DNA from: Oikopleura dioica
Taxonomy: Eukaryota > Chordata > Appendicularia > Copelata > Oikopleuridae
DNA: 64,000 nucleotides
Direction: 5' to 3'
Assembly (NCBI GenBank): GCA_907165135.1
Contig: OU015568.1
Coordinates: 13,214,501 to 13,278,500, forward strand
Every line of letters starts with the position of its first letter. The stretch's first letter is position 1. The notes under the pieces were generated by a model, which searched no databases, was not told the origin of the DNA, and worked only from the letters and a program-made list of their open reading frames with translations. Made by a program: the position numbers and the translations under genes. Positions 12,406 to 25,003 of this stretch are shown here, one piece after another.

Positions 12406-14776
12406 ATTAAGAATGAGTTCATTAAAAAGTGTTTTTTTTTTTGTTGATTGTTGAGAGTGGTTCAGCCGAGGAGACGCAGATTTGCGTAGATTTCTTCCAG
12501 GTCTTGGCAAAAAGTGGTGCGAGCGAGTTTTTGACATGTTCTTGCCTCATTTCAAGGTTGATAAGAAAATGAGAATTTCATTAATTGACCATTTTTGAAT
12601 GGGATTAAAAATTAAGGGGCAACCTACAACGATTATTTAGGTCTTACCCTTCTTTGTTTCTGATTCTCTTATTTAAAAATATCAACCGTTCCTTATGATT
12701 AGTCTTTTCGCAATATCGACAAGTCAGTAAATACTTTTGCCTTCGCGAGAATCCAGATACAGAAACGCCCTGAATGCGCTGAATTAAATTAGGAAGTCTA
12801 AAGTTCGGCGCGTACGATTCGTAACGCGCAAATTTTTATTCTACATTTCTGAAAAATCAAGGTTAAAATTACCAAAAGCAGAAACATAAAACTCCACAAG
12901 AAACGCATGTCTTCTCTTTTGGCTTTTTCTTGAAACTGTCTTTTTGTTTTGCTCTTTGGAGCAAATCTACCTAGTCAAAGAATTCTGTGATGAGCGTGAA
13001 GAAACAGATGAATTAATTCTCTATAAATATTAAACGGAGGCGCACGAGTAACAGAATTTACTTGCAGTAGTCAAGTCTCCTTTTCCTTTAATTTTCAAGA
13101 GCTTTTTACTTTTGCTTGTTTGACCAACGTTGTTCGAATTTTAAATGAACTGCTAATGCTATCTTTCAAAATTAAGTTTAGGTTTCTTATTAAGGCCTCG
13201 CTATTTTATTGAAGGCACAACTGTTCTCATCATAGTTAAACTCATGTCCAACATAAATTTCTGATTTTCAACGTGGGTCTTTCTGTTTTCAGCAGTGCGG
13301 TTAGTGATCTTGAGTGCAACTCATTGATGTGCTCGTTGATTCTTGATTTAGTTTTCTGACTAAAGTTTGAAAGAAGGGACAGCCAAAGTTTGGTGATGCT
13401 TTCTTCGGTCATTTTTTTAATGAGAATCGTCATTTGAGGCGATGGAAGTTTGGTCATGACATCTCAAAGGAGAATGCTCTTCACTCAGAATGTCACCTAT
13501 ATTATATTGGCAATAGACGCGTTTGTTCCCGGGGGATTTCATCAATTCTCCGACGATCTTCTACTTGTAGCTTATACATTTTAATCAAAATATATTATAT
13601 ATATTTATATGAACATAAGTGTCTAGCATCAATTCGTGTACTTCAGTTTCCACCTGAAGCAGAGATAATTCTGAATTTTCTTCCTTGATTCCATCGGAAA
13701 ACTTGAAACATTAATGATGTTACATTTGGCGCTTGCAATCATTTCTCATCATTACTCTGACATTTATTGGATCCGATTTGACGATAAATTTTAATAAGCG
13801 CCTTTGACTTTGAACTTGAGAAAATTCAAGAATAAAAAATAAATACTACCGTCATGGCGACAGTTTGACGACGGGAGAGCTCTTGAGACTCCCGAAACGG
13901 CGATAAGAGAAAGCCAATGACTCTCACTGGCCATAACGACACGATAATTCAATAGTCCATTATGGGCTCTTCTGTAAATCCTAAACAGCCCATGAACTCT
14001 AGCTCATTTTATGACACAGCAAGATTTTTCGTTAAAAAATCTCGTGAAAAGTGTGTTTTTATTCAATTCTAAATATAAAAAAATGGACAATTAGTCGGAA
14101 GGATTATTGAAACACAAAAAGATTTCAGGAAAATCGAAACTGCGACGCAGCATCGCTCTCATGAGAAGCATTCTATGATTTTTTGATTATAAAATTTGCC
14201 AATTTTATAATTAAAATTGTTCAATAAAATCACTTATAACCTCAAGTAACATGTTACGTAAGAGCACTTCCGGAAAACCCCTATGATGAGGGCCTTATCA
14301 AAAGCCATCTGGCTGAGATAAGGATAAAGATGTGATAATGATCAATAATGAACTGCTGGTTAAATATGTTTTCAATCACTTGTATTTCCTACGATAAAGA
14401 GGACACGGTCACAAGACCACATGTGAGAAAAGCTTCTTGAGCTTGTTTTAATAGTATTGTATTGTTGTCGTTTTAAACAGTATGTTCAGCTATTATTTAC
14501 AGAGATTACAGGAATGCGATTTTTGTGTTCGCATAAAGAGAAGATTGGCATTTGACGCGTGTTGATATGAACTTATAAAAAATCTCGATAGACAGAAAGA
14601 AGTGAAAGTTTTCTGGAGAGTAATGAAATTTATAAAAAGCTAAAATCGGTTTATGAACTTGAGGATAGCTTGAAGAAGTACAGACAGTACCTTGATAGTT
14701 GAAAGTTAAGTTTTGACTATTGAATAAAAGACAGAATGCTGATAAAAGTAGAAATCTAACGAAGCTTTGAAGAAGA
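12406..14776. other. Mostly intergenic; possible minus-strand exons
   Basis: On the minus strand, a frame ending at about 12461 reads CQKLARTTFCQDLEEI before its stop and could be a terminal exon. A 71-codon frame at 13242-13457 (starting MTKLPSPQMTILI, helical) could be another exon of the same gene. No phase-consistent chain joining them was found. The remainder is AT-rich without evident features. Confidence 0.3.
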
Positions 14777-16191
14777 TTAAGACCCATCGTCCGCAATAAC
14801 AACAGTTACTGTATGATGGTTGCCGGGGCGGAAGTTGAGGCCGTCCGACGTTTCGCGCGAATAAGGAGGGTCCTCGGGATAGTCCATTTCGGATGGATCC
14901 ATGACGACTTTTCGGTCAAAGTCGCCGCTGCGCAAACACTTGTCAACTTCGGAAACCCAAGAGCGAATGCGTCTGAACAATTATTTGAAATAATAATTTC
15001 AATAATAACCCATTCAAACTCAAAAGCTGAATTATAACCGTCTTTTGACAATATAAGCTGTGTTAGAACTAACACACGCCTTTTCGAGCATGTTTGACGA
15101 CGGAGCTTTGACGAACGGGGTTAAATTCAGTTTGAACTGGCAGAGATCTTTCTCGAAGACAGACCAAGGTGAATGCGAATAGCCTCTATTACACTCTGAC
15201 ACAAATTTCTCGATACCAAACAAACTCGAAAGTGTCGATATTTGTCAATAGTGTCTCCGATGACTTTGATGTTTCAGAAGTCAAATGGGTAATACTCGGT
15301 GCATAGAATATATTTCTGGGTCATTTAAAACGTACCTGTAAAAAGCGTCGTCGATGCCTTCCGTGACGTAAAGATCTTCATTCTCCACTGGGTCTCCTTC
15401 TGAGTCCTGAAGATTATTGTTTATTTCTTGAGCACGTTTGTGAACTTGATCATTCTCAGAACGGTTAGCTGTGCAAAATTAACTCGTTATGGCGTTTATT
15501 CTTTAACAATTTAAGTGTTTGCTAGTTGTCACATCAAAGCGAATACGAAAAATGCTCAGCTTCCATTTTTGAGATGAGTCTATTGATTTTTTGATGTGTT
15601 TTGACAAAATCAAAGTACCTTCGTCTTGGACCCTTCAGTAGATTTATTTGACTTGATCGTTTGAAGTCGCTTGCTTGTCAGCTTCCCATTCTGCTCCACT
15701 GATGAGTTCTTCCTAGAGTTCTTCCTGGTATTCGTGCTGCTGTGCATGCTCATTTTTCGAGTTTCAGAGTCTGATCTCAACTGTGATCTACTTCTGTGGG
15801 TGTCGCCGGTTGAGATCCGTCGAGGATTCGCTCCTGAGAGACGGTTCGGTCTTTCCATTGACCTGCGTAAAATGTTTGATTGATTCTTCCTGTCGATGCT
15901 TACAGCCATAGGATTGTTCGAGCTAGTATTGTAATTGTAGCTTCCTCTGTTGTTTGTCGTATATTCAGCTGGAGAATTTAGCCTTTCGTATGGACTAGGG
16001 GAAAGTTGATTCGCTTGCTCGCGCGTCGTGGTAACCGGTCGGGAGTAATGTTGCCGTTTCGACGACTGCTCGGTTCTCGGCTTTTTCAGTTTATCAAAGT
16101 ACTCATAACTCTGCATCAGACGCGAGGGTTTTTCTTTTTGGTGAAATTCATTTTGAATTTTTCGGTAAAAACTGGAAATGTACATTGTCAT
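14777..16191 (-). CDS. Unidentified basic, Ser/Arg-rich protein with acidic C-terminus
   Basis: Three exons in phase (16191-15619, 15406-15336, 14972-14777) give 279 residues. The N-terminal two thirds are rich in Ser, Arg, Asn and Lys (for example TRKNSRKNSS) and look disordered, with many possible basic-directed kinase sites. The C-terminal part is acidic and more ordered (DLYVTEGIDDAFY, then RIRSWVSEVDKCLRSGD). No family was recognised. A further open frame at 15032-15223 lies within intron 2 and could be an alternative exon, but skipping it keeps the frame. The start is the first ATG of a 193-codon open frame and could lie in an unseen upstream exon. Confidence 0.55.
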
Positions 16192-17992
16192 TTTCGCAAG
16201 AAGTTCTCTTCCTTGATTTCAGGTGTCAAAAAACAAAAATATTTTTTGCATAAACTATCCTTGAGCGTTGATAAGTCCGCACAACTTTTGGATCTGAAGA
16301 GATTAACTTAAGATTTTTGTGTGGTCGTTTAGATTTGAAGCTCATGAGCGCCGCGGTATTCTACCGCAAATAATTTTACGTGCGCCAATTTCTTACACAA
16401 TCAAATTCAAAGTCACGAAAGTCTTCAGTTATGTCATAAGCATAAAAGTAATATAGAGCTCATAATATAACCAGGAGCTTTTCAAATTCGGGACTATTCG
16501 GGATGAAGGCCAAACGAGGGGCAGGAACTCTCTCCCTTTCGAGTGAAAACACACGGTTATACATTTAAACATAATTACCAGTAATAATTGACTTCTTATA
16601 GACTTGGGAAGAATTCAAGTTGAACAATTGAAGTTTTTTAGCTCAGTCCTTGACGGTCAAGGCTTTACTATAAAATAATTAACTACGCATAACTTATGCG
16701 GCATAAGGATGCAGCATAAGAATTTTTTGCTTATAAGGCTAACCCTAAGTTATAACTTTTATTTTCACTTTGTTATTTTGGTTACGTTGCTAAGCTTTTT
16801 TACGATAAAATTTGTTAAATCGTTTATGGGACAATTATCAATCGCAAAAACAGCTTGCCAGGGTGAGAATAAAAATGATAGGTCAGTAAATCTGTGTCTG
16901 TCGATAACGCACCTTATGTTGTATTTATTTGGCATTTTTGCGGCTCACAGGTGTCAGCCTGTTTTCCCAGTGATACAACGTCCCTGAACCTCGCTCGCCT
17001 CGGGGCAAGTCAAGGACGGACACTGGCGCCTCTAAAAGAGCATAACCTCTATAAAATCTACATAACAGGATCTTTTGCAACGTGAGTTAAATCTTTATAA
17101 TTAAAATAACGCAAAATTAAAAAAGAAGACTTAATCTTCCTGGGAGTCCTTCAAATCACTGTTGTAACAACGATAATTACTTTCGGATGGTTATTTCTCG
17201 ACAAATATGAGGCTGTCAAGGGTTAGAGATCTCGAAATTGTCACGCAAAAGAATGTGAACAAATCAAATAGTATTACCCCAGAAGTACCCCACTTCAAGT
17301 TCAAAGAAGAAAGTGCGTAGCGATTTGGAGATTTTCATAAAACCATTCCGGCTCTTGAAGCTAGAACGGACAAAACTTTTATGGAAAACTATTTCCGCAG
17401 GTGGTTAATATGCCAAATTGAGGTAGTCCTGTTCCATGTCTACCTTTTCATTCAAAAGGAAATTTTTTCACTTCTAAAAACTAAAATTTGAGACTCGAAA
17501 GGGAACTGTGTTATGAAGTTACGTTGTGTCTGGTTATTTCTATTTACGTAAAATGGTGTGAGCCGAGCTGTAATCTGCCAAAGACCTGTCAGATACTTAT
17601 CAATGCTTGCATCAGACATATGCGTAAATTCGCTGTTCAAAGTCTACCTCGCCAAAAAACCAGTAGCGCAAGATAAGGACGATAAGTCAATCTGTCGTGA
17701 CATTTTAACAAGTGCATCGAAAAAGAACTTGAAGATCCGTTCCGATTAAACAGGCCTTAGAGATGGCTTCTTGTTTTCTTAATAGCTGCTAAATACCCTA
17801 GTGACGTAGAGAGAACGTCTTTTGTCCTTCGTCTTTTTCGGCGATTTCAAAGCAACGCGGACGAGTGGAAAAATTTGCCGAAAAAGATTAGCTATGCTAA
17901 CAGCTTCGCCAGATTAGCCAGGGTTAATGATGAAAAGATGGCGGAAGTTCGGAGCTCACACGAAAACGGATTCTACCGCGTGTCAAGAAACA
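16192..17992. other. Intergenic between the Ser-rich gene and the LTR element
   Basis: Short overlapping open frames only (the longest about 92 codons near 16709-16987), without domains or a splice chain. Nothing else was seen. Confidence 0.4.
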
Positions 17993-17996
17993 CCTT
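17993..17996. repeat. Target-site duplication, left copy (CCTT)
   Basis: CCTT immediately precedes the 5' LTR and recurs at 21309-21312 immediately after the 3' LTR. If the terminal A of the LTR is counted as target, the duplication is ACCTT (5 bp), the usual size for Ty3/gypsy elements. Confidence 0.75.
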
Positions 17997-18199
17997 TAAA
18001 GGGTTAGCGCATTCCGGGCGAACCCGTTGAACTTTGATACTGATCAGTGGGACGTTGCGCGCGCAGTGCCAGTCTCGGCTGGTGAGTTGTCTCTCGAATA
18101 AAGTAGAAGCAGCAGCTAGAAACTAGAATTGTTGTCTTTTATTCCCAGGAGCTAGAGTCTCAGTGGGAGAGTGTTTCCAGCAGTGCATTGACCCTTTTA
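17997..18199 (+). repeat. 5' LTR (203 bp)
   Basis: Nearly identical to 21106-21308. It begins TAAAGGGT and ends ACCCTTTTA, an imperfect inverted pair in place of the common TG/CA ends. It contains an AATAAA signal (CGAATAAAG) about halfway. Confidence 0.88.
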
Positions 18200-18200
18200 G

Positions 18201-18213
18201 TGGTGTCAGAGAC
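18201..18213 (+). other. Primer-binding site candidate
   Basis: TGGTGTCAGAGAC starts two bases after the 5' LTR end. TGG is the complement of a tRNA 3' CCA end. The priming tRNA was not determined; the sequence resembles initiator-Met type sites of some gypsy elements. Confidence 0.55.
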
Positions 18214-18867
18214 TACGCTTCATTCGACATAGAGAACTCCCGCGGCCCCAGAACTTACACCTTCAACCCTCCACCTTGTCTACCGCTCGACACATCCATC
18301 TTATCGCCCGAAATTCTCCAAAATCAGCTGAGTACCCTACGATTCGACAAATACCACCCACCCTACCCAACTTTTGATCGTCTTCTACCCTGTCCAGCGT
18401 TTTCTCCGCCCAAGGCCGTTACGAACCTGGATCAGCACTCGTGTACTTACTTCCGGTATTCGCCGCGTGTGGAAAAGTACCGCCGCGCCAACCGTTTTGC
18501 CACGTCAACTTGAGCAACCGCTGCGATTTCGATCTCGCGCCGCCGCTGACGCCTATTTTCAACGACATTTCGCGCTCTCCAAGTCCGTTATCTAACTTTG
18601 ACCCTCAAAAGTCTCAGTTAGTCGGACCGGTCGAGGTAATTTCGCTCGAAAGCAGTAAATCGGCCTTTCTTAGCCCGGCAGCTCTTCCAAATCGCACATC
18701 TCCCGCCAAGTTACGACATCAATCAACTGCTACGACCGCTATTGAATCTTCATACGCGCTTCAAACCCCGTAAATTTCTCCTAGACAATTCTTGTCTTTG
18801 AGAAACGGGTCGGTCAAGGTAGAAATCCTCGAAATCAGTGATTCGCCCGTTCTAGTACATCTCGGAG

Positions 18868-20895
18868 ATGCCTAATCTCCCCGAAACCGTCGAAAGATGC
18901 GACGGCGCCCTGGAACAAATCGCCGACTTCATCGCTGATCTCAACAAGAAGCTCAAATCCGCTCCGACTGATAAAGCACTACAGACGATGAAGGAAGAAC
19001 AGCTCCAAAAAGAACGTGAGCTATTCTTGCACTACAAGGAACTCGTCCGAAAACGCAAATACGCCAATCCACCGGCCGAAAATTCCAACAGGGAATACGA
19101 CCAGCGCGAGCAGCACATATGCAACTTGTTCTACAAAAGCTTCGCGTCAATCCAGCCCTTCAAAGGGAATAGCCCCGGCCAGTTTGTGGATTTTATAACA
19201 GCGATGAGGGTATTCAAAGACAGTCATCTACGCCGCGACGGCGACGAAAAAATATTCCTCAACGCTCTTACCAGCAAACTAGCTCCGAACGTCGCCCGAT
19301 TTATCGGTAACGATCTCCGCGCCTGTGACGACGTCGACGCCGCCATCGGGCTTCTCAAAAAGCACTATGGCCCAAAAATCTCGCATTTTCTACTGATGCT
19401 CGATGTCAGCGACATCGTTTTTGACCGATCTCGCCCCGTGACTCATTTTACATCCGAACTAGCTACAAAACTTGCTGAGGCAAAAGCCGCGTTTCTCGAA
19501 ACCTTCAAAGCCGCTAACAACGATGCTGAGCCAAATGTGGAAGATATCCACGAAGCATGGGCAACAATGTTCGCTGTCAGAGCCCTCCGAGACCAGGAGC
19601 CCGACACTTACAATGCTCTTCTGACCTCCATCGACAAAACCTTCACGCTAAATGACCTCGCACTCAAAGCCGAGACCAGTCGCCGAAACCGCGTTTCTTC
19701 AGATGTCATCAACGTCAACAAAACTCAACCCGGATCCAACAACAAACAGAAGCAAGGTTATGGAAAACATGGCGAGGGTAAACGCTCTTGGCACAATCGG
19801 GACCCGAATTCTGCGCAGAAAAAGGACGAGAAGTCCGAAAAGCCCGACCAAATGCAGCGTAAAAGCCACTACAATGTGGAACCCGATAATTTCGCCGATG
19901 TCCATGCCCTCTTCTCTGCAATTCCAGTGCACCTGACCGAGAAGGTCGAATTTCGCCCTGGATATTTTCTACGCGCCACATTTCAGTCAGGACAAGATTC
20001 GTTCGACTGCAACATCGAATTCGATACTGGCGCATATTCAACAATTCTACCTTCGCATGCCATCCCCCAAAACGTGCTACGCAATTTGAGCGCTCCAAAC
20101 CACGATGTAGCCGGTATTAGCGGAGTAGCTGAAACTCCAAGGGGAACCCTCTTCTGCAAGGTTAGATTCGACAAAGGCCCTCAGTTTGAGCTCGCCGCAA
20201 CTGTGATGGATGGCCAATGCCGCCCAGCACTCTTGGGACGAGATTTTTTGCGCAACAGCAATATCTCCTCCTACTCGATAAACAATTTACTTGGAAACGT
20301 CCAGTTCGAGTTCACCAAAGCTTCGAAACTGAAACTCCAAGTTGTCAAGCTACGCCCATTCGCCGGAGAGGCCAAAAACTCTAACGCAAAATGGAGTGGC
20401 CCCTCCACCCTCAAATCTACCAGCCAGCAGGTCTGCCTCGTCGAAAACGCAAACCACACCGTCGACCTTATTCATCGTTCCCATGTCGCCGCGATCGAGG
20501 AAAGAGTTTCTTCCGCTGATGACTACGATCAAAATCTGGACTCGACCGAATGGCCACACTTGATCAAAAACTTCAAGTCGAAAATAAAGCAGAACGATCA
20601 TGTGACTAGGGGAGGTAAGGGTATCGAGTCACAATCTCGGTCATGCAAGCCCAAGCCGCCCGAAAAGATCCCATCTTCTCTCCCTCCGATCGCTCCGCCA
20701 AAGCCTCTATTCGAAGCTCCAAAATCTGGCTCGGCGACGGAGTCAACATCTCTGATCCCATCTTCGCTCCTGATCCTGGCTTCGCCAAAACCCCAAAGGT
20801 CTACTCCCAATCCGTCTACTCCTTGCCCCAAGCGGAATTTTCTCCGTCCATCTCGCCTCTCGCTGGATTCTACGAAGAAAAAGTACGAAGGCTAG
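18868..20895 (+). CDS. Gag-protease polyprotein fused to an integrase C-terminal tail
   Basis: One 675-codon frame. Residues 1-270 have a coiled-coil start and a capsid-like helical region. A basic Lys/Arg/Asn-rich linker follows in place of a zinc knuckle. An aspartic protease comes next, with the catalytic triplet in FDTGAYST (about residue 386) and the partner motif LLGRDFLR (about 456). At about 507-540 the frame continues into KWSGPSTL and later LIHRSHVAAI, which resemble the GPY/F module and the end of a gypsy integrase. This implies an in-frame deletion of reverse transcriptase, RNase H and integrase core. The last 80 residues are Ser/Pro-rich. A purine run at 20608-20622 resembles the functional polypurine tract. 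The start is the first ATG of the frame; upstream frames at 18163-18780 may be leader. Confidence 0.85.
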   Translation: MPNLPETVERCDGALEQIADFIADLNKKLKSAPTDKALQTMKEEQLQKERELFLHYKELVRKRKYANPPAENSNREYDQREQHICNLFYKSFASIQPFKGNSPGQFVDFITAMRVFKDSHLRRDGDEKIFLNALTSKLAPNVARFIGNDLRACDDVDAAIGLLKKHYGPKISHFLLMLDVSDIVFDRSRPVTHFTSELATKLAEAKAAFLETFKAANNDAEPNVEDIHEAWATMFAVRALRDQEPDTYNALLTSIDKTFTLNDLALKAETSRRNRVSSDVINVNKTQPGSNNKQKQGYGKHGEGKRSWHNRDPNSAQKKDEKSEKPDQMQRKSHYNVEPDNFADVHALFSAIPVHLTEKVEFRPGYFLRATFQSGQDSFDCNIEFDTGAYSTILPSHAIPQNVLRNLSAPNHDVAGISGVAETPRGTLFCKVRFDKGPQFELAATVMDGQCRPALLGRDFLRNSNISSYSINNLLGNVQFEFTKASKLKLQVVKLRPFAGEAKNSNAKWSGPSTLKSTSQQVCLVENANHTVDLIHRSHVAAIEERVSSADDYDQNLDSTEWPHLIKNFKSKIKQNDHVTRGGKGIESQSRSCKPKPPEKIPSSLPPIAPPKPLFEAPKSGSATESTSLIPSSLLILASPKPQRSTPNPSTPCPKRNFLRPSRLSLDSTKKKYEG

Positions 20896-21095
20896 TGTTG
20901 GCAATTGGGTTTTCTGATGCTTTTTGGGGATTGGAAGTTGTCTACTGCTTAGGATCAAAAATGTTTGCTGCTTCATCACCGTACAAAAATCTCTTCAAAA
21001 ATCTGCTGCCGACTGTCCCAACTCTACTGATGTTTCCTTCGAGCCCGAAAGGGACATTCTACCTGTATCTTACTTATTGTCGCACTGTTCTGTAT

Positions 21096-21105
21096 CAAGG
21101 GGAGG
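21096..21105 (+). other. Polypurine tract of the LTR element
   Basis: AAGGGGAGG directly abuts the 3' LTR start, the expected primer for plus-strand synthesis. Confidence 0.75.
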
Positions 21106-21308
21106 TAAAGGGTTAGCGCATTCCGGGCGAACCCGTTGAACTTTGATACTGATCAGTGGGACGTTGCGCGCGCAGTGCCAGTCTCGGCTGGTCAGTTGTC
21201 TCTCGAATAAAGTAGAAGCAGCAGCTAGAAACTAGAATTGTTGTCTTTTATTCCCAGGAGCTAGAGTCTCAGTGGGAGAGTGTTTCCAGCAGTGCATTGA
21301 CCCTTTTA
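21106..21308 (+). repeat. 3' LTR (203 bp)
   Basis: Same length as the 5' LTR with one observed mismatch. Followed by CCTT, the right target duplication (21309-21312). Confidence 0.88.
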
Positions 21309-22131
21309 CCTTCTATGTCAAGGCGAGCGACTACCATGTTTCACCGGGCGGAGATTCTTCTGTAGGAGAATCTCAAAAATCTATATTGAAAGGAAGTGAT
21401 TCAAGAGCTTAAGTTAATTTATTGAGGCATTCTTGAGAATGATCCTTTGAGTAATATTCTCCTTCTCACTATCTTAGGAACCCTGAATCTTTATAGGATA
21501 CTTGCCCGAAAAAAGCGGGCTTTGGGAGACATAGAAGAGTACCAACAACAACAAAGATATTTTTTCAAAAATTGGAATATTATTGGGCGAACTCTTGAGA
21601 AGGTCAAATAAAAGTCAAGTAAAATCGGAACGGTAGCCTTCATTTGACGTGAAAGTTTCAATTGGGCCGGATAATAGAAACGCGAAATGCTTCCAAATAC
21701 AGAAGCTCTAATCAAATTTGATTTGCTAGAAATGGCTTTTAAATGTCACGTTACGTGACAGCCCAGCTTATCAGAAATTTGTAAGTAAACAGGCTACTGT
21801 AGATTTCAAGAAATAGAAGTTTCTTCGATTCGTCTATCAAAAAACAATGGTCAAAGAAGGAGAATAAATAACACTTCCATAAATAATCAAAGAAGTATTC
21901 TAATGAGACGATAAATATAATGCTGATTCGACTCTTTCAGCAGTGAATAGCCCCGGAAGCCCAAAAGGAACCCGGCTGTTGTAGATTACGAAAACTCAAT
22001 TATTCAGAAGAATATTATTTTGAACAATAGGGTCTAAGGTGTTCAGGAAGTTCGGATGAAACCCAGCCAGGTTATACCAACATGAGAAGAACGATTTTAA
22101 ACATCAGTGAATTAATTGTGTAAGGGGCACT

Positions 22132-23180
22132 TCAGATCATTGAAAAATAATTAATTCGCGAGCAAACCTGGCAAATCCCAAGCTGCTTGCTGACGGCGGT
22201 CGCGGTTTGAGAGCAACTTTTTGGCAGAATGGTTGACTCGTCCAGATACCGTTGACTTGGACCTAGTCGAAATTCAGTACGCATCTTTTTTTAAGTATTC
22301 ATGAGGACTTACAGTTTTACCTCTACTTTGCTGGCGGGATTTGGCCAAATTTCTTAGGAAATCATCTTCTTCGTTATGTTGGAAACTGAAAAAATGATTG
22401 AAAATTGCATCTATAGAATCTCATCAAAAGAAGGAAATTATCTTCTTGCTAAAAAAACAAATATTTCAAGACTTAAGAAAAATTAACCTATTATTCTCGA
22501 TTCGGTCTCTCTCAAACTCTGAATGATCCAAAAGAGCATAAACGGAGCTGTGTTGCTCCATCGCCAGCTCAGTAGAAAACGGGCACAATGAATGATTTGT
22601 CTTATTCTGCAGAACATGGATGAAACCGAAAACCATTCAAAAAGAAGAGACACAATGAAACGAAAAACAATTATTACGCTGACGTTAATGCGCCCAGTAA
22701 CGATAGGTCGACATTGAATAGAGTGGTCGACTATGCGGCGGTGCGGTTTCGTGAACTCTTCTAACTTGATTACTTTGCGGAATAAAGGTATTGCAAAATT
22801 TTCCGCGAGACATGAAGTTTCGCAAAGTTTTCCTACAAAATACGTTGTCTCTGAGGATAAACCCGCATTATTTACAAGCCTAATAGAATATCTGTCTTTT
22901 TGTTAGACCATTTCTTTAGACTAGAACTCCTCGCCTTTGTTCTATGTGGCAAGATTGACGCAATTACATTATCGTTCGATTTTCGCCGAAAAGCGGCGGT
23001 TGTTTTTCAATAAATTTGTGGAAAAATTGTTAATTCATTCAATTCTGAAGGTCAAACTCTAGTGAACTGTACTTACACGGAAAGCATCGGCGGATCGTGA
23101 CGGCTTTGCGGTCGAGACCGATCAAAGTAATAACTGTCTTTTTTCAAGCGATCGAGATACGGTCTTATTGAGCAATTCAT
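22132..23180 (-). CDS. Unidentified multi-exon gene
   Basis: An ATG at 23180 opens an exon to 23077 (MNCSIRPYLDRLKKDSYYF...) with a strong GTAAGT donor. Further minus-strand exons with good splice sites lie around 22770-22700, 22610-22495, 22385-22320 and 22260-22160. The last three join in phase to encode an Asp/Glu-rich then Gln/Ser-rich stretch (HSEFERDRIENNR, QHNEEDDFLRNLAKS, YLDESTILPKSCSQ), reading to a TGA ending at 22132 if the last exon is not spliced further. The second exon needs a GC donor to stay in frame, so that join is uncertain. No domain was recognised. Confidence 0.45.
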
Positions 23181-23289
23181 TTGAATGATTCTCTAAGAAA
23201 ATGCACTGTCGATTACTTTCCTGATAGAAATTGCCGTCGTCGCTCAAATTTTCGATGTGCTGAGCTCTTCAAGGCGATCCTTCACGCTC

Positions 23290-25000
23290 TCAGGCGATGA
23301 AAAAATCACTCGTTAGCAAATTTACTCAACTGTCAAAGATATCCAAAAAATCAATCGAAAAAATCAAAAAAATATAAATCGTTCAACAAATTGTGTGTCT
23401 TCTGGGAAATTTAATCAACTTGAATTGCAAGAACTAATAGATAATGGTGCAATCAGCAGGTGCTGTGGCATTAGTAATCCTGGGTTACAGTATGTTATGT
23501 ATGGTTTACATCAGTTTGGTTCTTGTAGGGCGAGTTAGAATTGCTTGAATCAAAAAGAAACAATAATCCTGGACAAACTTGTGGTAAGGTGACATGATGT
23601 CAATGACTTCAATTATGAAATCAAGAAGGACTACCCTCAACATCCCTGACGAAAAATTCAATAATGCAATGGCTGTGATAAGTTTTTCTATCCGAATAAT
23701 CATTAAAGAAACTATTTTCTATGCAACTTATTTGAAGAATCGCAGCCTGAGGACTCCCAAACGACTTTTTCCAAACTTGCATTTTTTTTGTCTCTCTATC
23801 TTCTTTTTTTCATCAGAGGTTCCTAAAAACAACATAAAGTTCTCTCTTCTTTTCCCAAACAAATTTGCATTGTCAGCAAAACAGGTAATCTTTGTTGAAT
23901 TTCGAGTGCAAATATTTTCACAGATTTAGGAATTAAGGAATCGCAGCTATTTAAATGTTATGACAACTTTACCCCTAACATTGAGTTGCTAAGCACACAT
24001 TGATGGGAAAAAGAGAAATCTCTGATTTTCAGCCTTCTCTTTTCATTTATCAGTTATAAATTTTGCTGTGAATAGAGGTATTTCTTTTTAACGTTCTATC
24101 TCATTCTGTATTTGCGCGATGTCAACAAGGAGTAAAATTTCTCGCGCTCAGGCTTTGAACCTCAAGGACGTCGCCTTAAAAATTGCGAGGTAGCCCTTGT
24201 GGGCTCAAGCTATCTCATACAGCAGTAGATCACATTTACAGAAGGTGATAATATTCTGTGTAAAAACTCGGAAGTAAGAGAAAATATCAATACACAGGCT
24301 TCTCGTGATACTGCTATAAATTCTCGAGTATTTCCGCGAAGGAGGGGAGGGCAATTAAAATAACCCGGGGTTATGAAATTCATTGACGCAATATTTTCGA
24401 ATTCAAATACTTGACAATTTTATGAATGGTAGATGTTTCCAACAAATATTATCTCGTGATCGAAGCTGATTGTTTTCAGCCATTCTTTATGTACCTTTCT
24501 CTGGGTCGATAGGACAGCTCTGCGTCTTATATTTATAAATATTATCTAAGGATGTGCTTCAGCGATGTTACGTGCGTTGAGGGCTTTCTGAGTCAAGTAT
24601 TTGCTGAGCGGGTTCTCCAATTCGCACAATGCTGCAGGAAGAACTCTCTGTTGTGTCCACTCTTATAATTCTCTCATTGAAAGGAGAGTAAGTAGAGTTA
24701 AAAATTAGCCATTCACCGAAAAGAAAGAATAACTTTGACAGTTGTCTGATATCGTATCGGCGATATCTTTGCTCTTGTTTGGGAACGACTTCGGTATCGC
24801 CCGCGGCGTGAATTCTTGACAGCCCGAAAGCTCTCCCAGAACGCTCCGTCTTACGTTGATCACACAACAAGGGAATGATACTATCGTTTTGGGACTTCCG
24901 TCCGTATTATTCGACCTTTGGACAATCTGTATTTACTCTCGGCCCTTAATAAATCTGTGTTTTTGTTTCTATTTACAAATTACCTTTAGAAAATAATATT
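23290..25000. other. Intergenic, no supported gene
   Basis: Open frames at 23594-23929 (+), 23506-23703 (-, hydrophobic) and 24568-24870 (-) have no domain. The two around 23.6 kb overlap on opposite strands and at most one can be real. No splice chains were found. Confidence 0.35.
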
Positions 25001-25003
25001 TTA

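Larger units (their letters stand above)
17997..21308 (+). mobile_element. LTR retrotransposon, Ty3/gypsy-like, lacking reverse transcriptase
   Basis: A 3312-bp element bounded by two 203-bp LTRs and a 4-5 bp target duplication. Order: 5' LTR, a primer-binding-site-like TGGTGTCAGAGAC, a leader with short frames, one gag-protease frame, a purine tract, 3' LTR. No reverse transcriptase, RNase H or integrase core is present, so it would depend on enzymes supplied by a full-length relative. The two LTRs differ at a single base that I could see (G/C near 18084 and its partner), indicating a recent insertion. Oikopleura carries gypsy-like Tor elements and this may be a deleted member; that link is inference. 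Confidence 0.88.

Noticed and set aside
20608-20622. Second polypurine tract as a functional priming site
   Set aside because: It lies inside the open frame and is not followed by an LTR; it may be a relic of an earlier element end.
18953-20979. Several overlapping frames opposite or out of phase with gag
   Set aside because: All are shadows of the single 675-codon gag-protease frame.
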